Below, piece after piece: positions 1 through 4,538 of a DNA stretch of 6,854 nt. Numbering within the stretch: the first letter of the stretch is position 1; each line of letters begins with the position of its first letter. This stretch comes from Anaerolineae bacterium (GTDB lineage: Bacteria > Chloroflexota > Anaerolineae > B4-G1 > DUEL01): the NCBI GenBank assembly GCA_016926575.1, contig JAFGOJ010000479.1:1-6854 (forward strand), in the 5' to 3' direction. The notes below the pieces were generated by a model. It ran no database searches. It was not told where the DNA came from and saw only the letters and a list, made by a program, of their open reading frames with translations. The translations under genes were made by a program, and so were the position numbers.

Positions 1-12
1 CACAGTTGGATT

Positions 13-40
13 TTGCAGGCTTTCTTTATCGTGGTAGAAT
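13..40 (+). promoter_or_regulatory. Possible sigma-70-type promoter upstream of the lipoprotein gene
   Basis: A TTGCAG hexamer (13-18) is followed after 16 bases by TAGAAT (35-40), one mismatch from the TATAAT consensus. The -35 box matches the consensus only at TTG. Transcription would start near 47, giving a leader of about 85 bases. The AT-rich stretch at 106-121 just before the gene could hold an alternative start. This rests on pattern matching alone. Confidence 0.3.
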
Positions 41-55
41 GGGCACGATGTGCCC
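41..55. promoter_or_regulatory. Short perfect dyad next to the putative -10 box
   Basis: GGGCAC (41-46) and GTGCCC (50-55) are perfect inverted copies separated by GAT. The dyad starts immediately after the TAGAAT hexamer at 35-40, where the transcription start would lie. It could be an operator, a hairpin at the 5' end of the leader, or the worn remnant of a palindromic repeat like those elsewhere in the window. The sequence does not decide between these. Confidence 0.35.
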
Positions 56-132
56 GGCGCAGTTCCCCCCGACTGGTGTAGGCCGGGCTGAGGTGGTAGA
101 TCGTGTTGTATTTTAACATTTAAGGAGGAGAG

Positions 133-1488
133 ATGGAGAAGAATCTTAGACGTGTATTGATAGCAATTGCCGTGCTGATTGTTGTTTCCATTGCTTGCGG
201 CTCGACGGAGGACCCCACGCCGACGGAGGCTCCGCCCACGTCCGTCCCTGTCGAACCGACGTCCGTGCCGGCGACGGTGGCGCCTGCGCCGACGGCGACG
301 CCGCGTCCCACCACGCCCCCTCAACCCACCACGGCTCCCCGTCCCCAAGTGATCTACAGCGACAGCTTCGAGGATGAGAGCAGTGGATGGGATGTCATAG
401 AGTACGAGAATGGCAACGTGGGCTACCGCGACGGCTCTTACTTCGCCGAAACCTGGGAGTCGGGCGGTATGGTCTGGGGGCTGGCCGGTCAGAACTTTTC
501 GGATGCCGCTATCGAAGTAGACATCACCCAGGTCCTGGCAGCAGCCAATAACAACAATGGCTTTGGCGTGATGTGTCGCGTGCAGGCCGACAACAGCGGC
601 TATTTGCTGCGCATCAGCGGCGATGGTTTCTACGCCATTCACCGCATCAACGCCGGCGCATTCGAGGAGATCGTGGGGTGGACCAGCTCGCCGGCGATCA
701 ACCAGGGCAACGCCACCAACCACCTGCGGGCGGTGTGCGACGGCTCGACCCTGGCCGTATTCGTCAACGGGCAGTTCCTGGGCGAAGCGACAGACACGAC
801 GTTCGCCTCCGGCGACATCGGCCTGGCGGCAACGACGTTCGAAGATGCAGAGACGGAAATTCGCTTCGACAATCTGGTCGTTGCGGGGGGCGCAGGCGGC
901 GGCGCGGCTCCTCCGCCATCCCAGCCTCCCGTCGGCATCCTCTTCGGCGACGACTTCAGCAACCCCAGCTCGGGGTGGGAGATCGGCCAGTATGAAGAGG
1001 GTAACGTAGGCTACGAAAGCGGTTATTACTTCGTCGAATCTGTGCAGGACGGCATCATGGTATGGGCTACGGCCTTCCAGAACTTCTCCGACATCCTCTT
1101 CGATGTAGACATAGCCCAAATCTATGGCCCTGCCAATGATAACAACGGGTATGGGGTCCTGTGCCGCGTTCAACCTGGCGATTATGGGGATGGATACGCC
1201 TTTCTGATCAGCGGCGACGGCTACTACACGATTCAAAAGATCGTGGGAGGGGATTACGAACCGCTCGTGGCGTGGAACACCTCCTCCGTGATCAATCAGG
1301 GGAATGCCGAAAATCACATCCGTGCCGTCTGCGATGGGACGCGACTGGAGCTGTGGGTCAACGGGCAGTTGTTGGCCGAAACGACCGACGCGACCTATGC
1401 CTCGGGCGACATCTCGCTGGTTGCGGGAACGCTGGAAGCGGAACCGACGGAAATTCACTTCGACAACGTGGTCATCGCCACCCCTTAA
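133..1488 (+). CDS. Probable surface lipoprotein with two tandem jelly-roll-like (LamG/DUF1080-like) domains
   Basis: This 451-residue protein starts at an ATG four bases after a strong AAGGAGG (122-128). Residues 5-21 form a basic-then-hydrophobic signal segment ending in V-S-I-A-C, so Cys22 is the probable lipidated residue. The lipobox is loose, with Ile at -2 and Ser at -3. Residues 23-72 are a Pro/Thr-rich stalk typical of surface-exposed lipoproteins. Two homologous domains follow, at about 75-250 and 270-450, joined by a Gly/Ala/Pro linker (251-267). Each runs from an F-x(4)-SSGW motif through GNVGY, QNFSD, a C-R-V strand, ISGDG, AINQGNA/VINQGNA, R-A-V-C-D-G, VNGQ and ASGDI to a final FDN-x-V strand. 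This pattern fits concanavalin-like beta-sandwich modules that bind carbohydrate or other surface ligands. Each copy carries two cysteines (148/202 and 344/400) that could form a disulfide. I see no catalytic motif. The role is inferred to be binding or adhesion outside the cell, and the ligand is unknown. The gene is monocistronic as far as visible and converges on the deaminase gene. Confidence 0.85.
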   Translation: MEKNLRRVLIAIAVLIVVSIACGSTEDPTPTEAPPTSVPVEPTSVPATVAPAPTATPRPTTPPQPTTAPRPQVIYSDSFEDESSGWDVIEYENGNVGYRDGSYFAETWESGGMVWGLAGQNFSDAAIEVDITQVLAAANNNNGFGVMCRVQADNSGYLLRISGDGFYAIHRINAGAFEEIVGWTSSPAINQGNATNHLRAVCDGSTLAVFVNGQFLGEATDTTFASGDIGLAATTFEDAETEIRFDNLVVAGGAGGGAAPPPSQPPVGILFGDDFSNPSSGWEIGQYEEGNVGYESGYYFVESVQDGIMVWATAFQNFSDILFDVDIAQIYGPANDNNGYGVLCRVQPGDYGDGYAFLISGDGYYTIQKIVGGDYEPLVAWNTSSVINQGNAENHIRAVCDGTRLELWVNGQLLAETTDATYASGDISLVAGTLEAEPTEIHFDNVVIATP

Positions 1489-1504
1489 TCTGAACAATCG
1501 CCAC

Positions 1505-1519
1505 GGCTCCTACGGGGCC
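1505..1519. repeat. Small GC-rich hairpin after the lipoprotein gene
   Basis: GGCTCC (1505-1510), loop TAC, then GGGGCC (1514-1519) gives a six-pair stem with one G-T wobble, starting 16 bases after the stop codon at 1488. No T-run follows, so it is not a textbook intrinsic terminator. It may contribute to 3'-end formation, or be a fragment of the palindromic repeats that follow it. Confidence 0.35.
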
Positions 1520-1535
1520 ACCACAAACGGGCAAA

Positions 1536-1571
1536 GCGCTAGGGGCGCGACACACGTCGCGCCCCTACCGC
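1536..1571. repeat. GC-rich palindromic repeat between convergent genes
   Basis: TAGGGGCGCGAC (1540-1551) and GTCGCGCCCCTA (1556-1567) are perfect inverted arms of 12 bases around the loop ACAC. After a single C-C mismatch, three more pairs extend the stem to 1536/1571. It lies in the 165-base gap between two converging genes and lacks a flanking T-tract. It could act as a bidirectional transcription barrier, or be a REP/MITE-like dispersed element. Only a genome-wide copy count would show which. Confidence 0.6.
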
Positions 1572-1592
1572 AAGGTTATGCTAGACAAAGGT

Positions 1593-1611
1593 GGCGGGTT
1601 GGAACCCCGCC
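1593..1611. repeat. Second palindrome in the same convergent gap, imperfect
   Basis: GGCGGG (1593-1598) pairs with CCCGCC (1606-1611) around a seven-base loop, and the sequence continues as CTAC (1612-1615). The nearby element at 1536-1571 also has CTAC at its right end, so the two look like relatives with different stem sequences. The left end lacks the matching GTAG, so this copy may be degraded. Confidence 0.4.
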
Positions 1612-1653
1612 CTACAACGGTCGCGCACAGCAAGACCGGCGCGGCCGTCGCAA

Positions 1654-2985
1654 TTACCCTTGATACGCCCGCATCGATTGCATCGGCTGGCCCACCATCC
1701 GGAACGCACGCCGTTCCGCCTCCCAGCGAATGCGCTCCACGTCCAGCGTCAGGTAGTCCCCACGCCGGTAGAGCAGCCGCCCGTCACACCAGACGTAGGC
1801 CACGTCTCCAGAATTCGCGGTGTAGACGACGCCCGCCGCCAGATCGTGGCGCGGAATCCAGTGCGGGGCGGTGGTGTCGAGCAAGATCACGTCGGCGGGA
1901 CGGCCGGGGGCCAGCACGCCGCTGCCCGTAAACCCCAACGCGGCCGCCGGAGCCTCCGTCGCCAATCGCAAGAGCGCCATCCGCGGCATCGCCTGCGGGT
2001 CCTGCTGCACGCCCTTCTGGTACAACCCGACGGCACGCATCACCTCGAACAGATTCAGGTCGCTGTTCGAAGCCGGGCCGTCGGTGCCCAACGCCACGTT
2101 GACCCCCGCTGCGATCATGGACGCGATGGGCGGCATAGCCATCGCCAGTTTCTGGTACGTTTTGGCCGTGTGAGCTACCCAGGTGCCCTTCTCTGCCAGG
2201 AGCGCCAGGTCGTCTCCGGTGACCACGTTACAGTGCGCGGCGATGGTCGCTTCCGGCAGGTCGAGCAGTCCCAGCGCAGCGGCGTGCGCCACGGGCGTCA
2301 GGCCGTAGCGCGCAACCGAGTTGTCCATCTGCTCCTGCGACTCGGCCAGGTGGAAGTGAACGCCTACTCCCACGCGGTGAGCCTCTTCCGCGATGCGGCG
2401 CAACACACCGGGCGGGTCCATGTAGAGTGAATGCGGCCCCATCGTGGTGCGGACACGCCCCCCGGCGGCCCCTTTCCACCGCTCGACGAAGGCGACAGTC
2501 TCCTCGAACGGCGTCTGTCCCAATTCGTGCTCGGTGCCGATGCCGAAGTGGCACCAGGCCAGCAGCGCCTTCATGCCACTCTCCTCCACCACGCGCGCCA
2601 CCTGGTCCATCCAGAAATAGTGGTCGGCAAACCCCACCACGCCGGCGCGCACCATCTCACAGCAGGCCAGCGCCGCGCCCCAGTAGACGTCCTCCTCTTC
2701 CAGGGCCGATTCGGCCACCCAGATTTTGTCGTTCAGCCACTGCTCGAAGGCCAGGTCCTCGGCCCAGCCGCGCTCCAGCGTCATTGCCGCGTGGGTGTGC
2801 GCGTTGAAGAACGCGGGCAGCGCCAGCAGCTCCCGCCCGTCGATGGCCTCGTCGGGCGCGAAGTCGGCGGGCACGCCTCCCACCGCCGCGAGGGTCGCGC
2901 CTTCGATGGCGATGTCGATACCAGTCAAGAGCGGCCTGCTCGGGTCCATCGTGAGCGCCGTCACGTTTCGAATCACAGTGCGCAT
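1654..2985 (-). CDS. Amidohydrolase of the MTA/SAH deaminase (MtaD/TRZ-ATZ) type
   Basis: This 443-residue enzyme is full length for the family. It starts at an ATG with AGGAGG five bases upstream on the minus strand (2991-2996). Family members hydrolytically deaminate methylthioadenosine, S-adenosylhomocysteine or adenosine in the cytosol, using one divalent metal. Aligned by eye with Thermotoga TM0936 as I remember it, the metal ligands are His63 and His65 (NAHTH), His212 and Asp302 (LGTDG). Catalytic Glu215 sits in the H-x-x-E of HLAE, and His251 is in AAHC. Substrate-contact residues Trp83, Glu92, Arg177 and His185 (GPHSLY) also align. Two things differ. The counterpart of TM0936 Arg136 seems absent, with GQTPFEET in that stretch. 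The usual SN-x-KL segment reads TYQKL (276-280). The exact substrate is therefore open: MTA/SAH-type is likeliest, with another aminopurine or an ATZ/TRZ-like compound possible. The gene stands alone, divergent from the FG-GAP gene and convergent with the lipoprotein gene. Confidence 0.85.
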   Translation of the reverse strand: MRTVIRNVTALTMDPSRPLLTGIDIAIEGATLAAVGGVPADFAPDEAIDGRELLALPAFFNAHTHAAMTLERGWAEDLAFEQWLNDKIWVAESALEEEDVYWGAALACCEMVRAGVVGFADHYFWMDQVARVVEESGMKALLAWCHFGIGTEHELGQTPFEETVAFVERWKGAAGGRVRTTMGPHSLYMDPPGVLRRIAEEAHRVGVGVHFHLAESQEQMDNSVARYGLTPVAHAAALGLLDLPEATIAAHCNVVTGDDLALLAEKGTWVAHTAKTYQKLAMAMPPIASMIAAGVNVALGTDGPASNSDLNLFEVMRAVGLYQKGVQQDPQAMPRMALLRLATEAPAAALGFTGSGVLAPGRPADVILLDTTAPHWIPRHDLAAGVVYTANSGDVAYVWCDGRLLYRRGDYLTLDVERIRWEAERRAFRMVGQPMQSMRAYQG

Positions 2986-3014
2986 CGGTTCCTCCTGAGG
3001 GGTGAATTGCCCGT

Positions 3015-3043
3015 ATTCTAGCGCGGCTTGTCTGCGGGCACAA
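3015..3043 (-). promoter_or_regulatory. Putative promoter of the amidohydrolase gene
   Basis: Read on the minus strand, TTGTGC (3043-3038) is followed after 17 bases by TAGAAT (3020-3015). The -10 box has one mismatch and the -35 box matches only at TTG. The start point would be near 3008, giving a leader of about 22 bases that contains the AGGAGG. It overlaps the opposing promoter at 3028-3055. Confidence 0.45.
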
Positions 3044-3055
3044 GTTGACTATACT
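3028..3055 (+). promoter_or_regulatory. Putative promoter of the FG-GAP gene
   Basis: TTGTCT (3028-3033) and TATACT (3050-3055) are separated by 16 bases and match the sigma-70 consensus at four and five of six positions. Transcription would begin about 3061-3062, right at the ribosome binding site, so the leader would be only about 15 bases. The -35 region lies inside the spacer of the opposing promoter. Confidence 0.5.
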
Positions 3056-3061
3056 TAACGC

Positions 3062-3068
3062 AAGGAGG
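3062..3068 (+). promoter_or_regulatory. Ribosome binding site that fixes a TTG start
   Basis: AAGGAGG lies seven bases before the TTG at 3076-3078. The first in-frame ATG downstream (3157) would cut off most of the hydrophobic signal segment and has no comparable Shine-Dalgarno sequence. The TTG is therefore the preferred start. Confidence 0.75.
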
Positions 3069-3075
3069 ACGACCC

Positions 3076-4500
3076 TTGCACGACCCTCGACCGCTTGATA
3101 GATCCCGCTGCACCCGCCGCGCCGTTTGCCTGGCCGCCGTTCTGGCCGCCGCCGTGATGTGCGCCGTCCCTGCGGCGTCGCTCTGGCTGTCTCCCGAACC
3201 CGATTGGATGGTTGAAGGAACGATGACCGGTGACCGGCTCGGCTTTGCAGTGAGCACCGCCGGCGATGTGGACGGCGACACCTATGCGGACGTCATCGTT
3301 GGTGCGCCGTTTCAGAACAGCGCCGCCGGAAACGGCGCGGGCGTCGCTTACGTTTTCTACGGTGCGCCTGGCGGGCTGAGCACCCCCGCCGACTGGAGCG
3401 CCAGCGGCAGCGAGGGCGGCATGCGCTTCGGCTATGCCGTCGCTGCCGCCGGCGACGTGAACGGCGATACCTACGCCGACATTGTCGTCGGCACAGCGCC
3501 GGACAACAAAGAGGGATACGCCGCTGTCTTCCTTGGCTCTGGAGGTGGATTGAACGCGAGCGCTTGCTTCACCGCCACCATCGGCCAGCCCGGCGCTCAC
3601 TTCGGCGCCGCCGTTGCCGCCGCCGGCGATGTGAACGGCGACACGTATGCCGATGTCGTCGTCGGCGCGCCGCTGTACGCCAACGGTCAGACCTCCGAGG
3701 GCGCGATGGCCCTCTTTTACGGCGCTGATCCGTTCGGCTCCGGCACCGTGGTCAGCCTGACCTTCGAGAGCGATCACTCGCAAGCCCTCTTCGGCGCTGC
3801 AGTGGGCACTGCGGGCGACGTGGACCGCGATGGCTACGCCGACGTGGTCGTCGGCGCGCCCGGCTACGCCGGCACGGGCGCGATTTTCATCTTCTACGGC
3901 GCGAGCTCGGGGCTGATCCTCACGCCCACGATCATCGTGGGGGGGCAGGCCGGGGCCGACTTCGGCGCGGCAGCCGGCACGGCAGGTGACGTGAACGCCG
4001 ACGGCTACGCCGACGTGATCGTTGGAGCGCCGCAGTACGACGCTGGAGACGGCGCGGCGTTCATCTTCCTCGGCACGGCCGGCGGCCTTGCCGCTACCCC
4101 CGCCTGGATCGCTGCGCCCGGCTTCCCCGGCGCGCAATTCGGCGCGGCGGTGGGCACTGCCGGCGACGTCAACGCCGATGGCTACGCCGACGTCGTCGTC
4201 GGCGCGCCCGTATACGACAATGACCAGAATGAAGAGGGCGCGGCCTTCGTCTTCCAGGGTTCTGCCAACGGCCCAGGCACCGATCCAATCTGGCACGCCG
4301 AGGGCAACAAGCACGAAACCCTATTTGGTGCGGCGGTGGGCACGGCCGGGGATGTGAACGATGACGGCTGCGCCGATGTGATCGTCGGCGCAGCCTGGTA
4401 TTTCCTTCAAACCGACCCGAAGGGGGCTGCCTTCGCCTACCTGGGCTCCGGCGACGCCCCGCACACAGTCTACCTCCCCATCGTGTTGCTACGGTGGTAG
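3076..4500 (+). CDS. Secreted seven-repeat FG-GAP (integrin-alpha-like) beta-propeller protein
   Basis: The protein has 474 residues and starts at TTG. Arginines at the N-terminus (5, 9, 11, 14, 15) precede a hydrophobic segment at 16-35, which suggests Sec export with cleavage near 34-36. Seven repeats follow, with the Phe-Gly (first copy Leu-Gly) pairs at residues 55, 118, 176, 239, 296, 355 and 417, spaced 57-63 residues. Each has the pattern F-G-x-A-V/A-x(2)-A-G-D-V-D/N-x-D-x(3)-D-V/I-V-V-G-A-P and ends in a strand such as AFVFxG. The D-x-D/N-x-D-G-x-x-D loops (first Asp at 64, 127, 185, 248, 305, 364 and 426) are calcium-binding sites in integrin alpha chains and relatives. Seven copies fit one closed seven-bladed propeller with almost nothing else in the mature protein. 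The C-terminus is a hydrophobic YLPIVLLRW tail. Such proteins usually mediate adhesion or ligand binding outside the cell, and no catalytic residues are visible. The ligand is unknown. The stop codon lies inside a palindromic repeat, and the gene converges on the AddA-type gene. Confidence 0.88.
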   Translation: MHDPRPLDRSRCTRRAVCLAAVLAAAVMCAVPAASLWLSPEPDWMVEGTMTGDRLGFAVSTAGDVDGDTYADVIVGAPFQNSAAGNGAGVAYVFYGAPGGLSTPADWSASGSEGGMRFGYAVAAAGDVNGDTYADIVVGTAPDNKEGYAAVFLGSGGGLNASACFTATIGQPGAHFGAAVAAAGDVNGDTYADVVVGAPLYANGQTSEGAMALFYGADPFGSGTVVSLTFESDHSQALFGAAVGTAGDVDRDGYADVVVGAPGYAGTGAIFIFYGASSGLILTPTIIVGGQAGADFGAAAGTAGDVNADGYADVIVGAPQYDAGDGAAFIFLGTAGGLAATPAWIAAPGFPGAQFGAAVGTAGDVNADGYADVVVGAPVYDNDQNEEGAAFVFQGSANGPGTDPIWHAEGNKHETLFGAAVGTAGDVNDDGCADVIVGAAWYFLQTDPKGAAFAYLGSGDAPHTVYLPIVLLRW

Positions 4501-4529
4501 GCGCGCGATTCAATCGCGCGTCTACCACC
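4493..4529. repeat. 37-base near-perfect palindrome spanning the FG-GAP stop codon; possible bidirectional terminator
   Basis: An 18-base arm (4493-4510, GGTGGTAG then GCGCGCGATT) is mirrored by 4512-4529 around the single base C4511. The only imperfect pair is the G-T wobble at 4501/4521. It contains the TAG stop at 4498-4500 and ends ten bases before the stop codon of the converging gene at 4539. No T-run flanks it on either strand, so canonical intrinsic termination is not evident. The strong stem could still block read-through in both directions and protect 3' ends. It resembles the palindromes at 1536-1571 and 1593-1611 in having CTAC near its right end, which suggests a dispersed repeat type. 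Confidence 0.75.
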
Positions 4530-4538
4530 ACCCTCTGT

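Noticed and set aside
1591..3021. Two consecutive plus-strand open frames (1591-2430 and 2431-3021) opposite the amidohydrolase
   Set aside because: They are His/Arg/Pro-rich without a known motif and lie antisense to a gene with a complete set of catalytic residues.
3055..4314. Long open frame (419 codons) on the minus strand opposite the FG-GAP gene
   Set aside because: Its translation is rich in Ala/Gly/Val/Arg with a repeat period that simply mirrors the FG-GAP repeats. The plus-strand frame has a signal peptide, a ribosome binding site and a recognisable fold, so the antisense frame is a GC-driven shadow.
4493..4529. Canonical Rho-independent terminator
   Set aside because: The stem is strong, but neither strand has a following T-run (ACCACCCTCTG on one side and CGTAGCAACAC on the other). 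It is described as a palindrome with possible terminator function instead.
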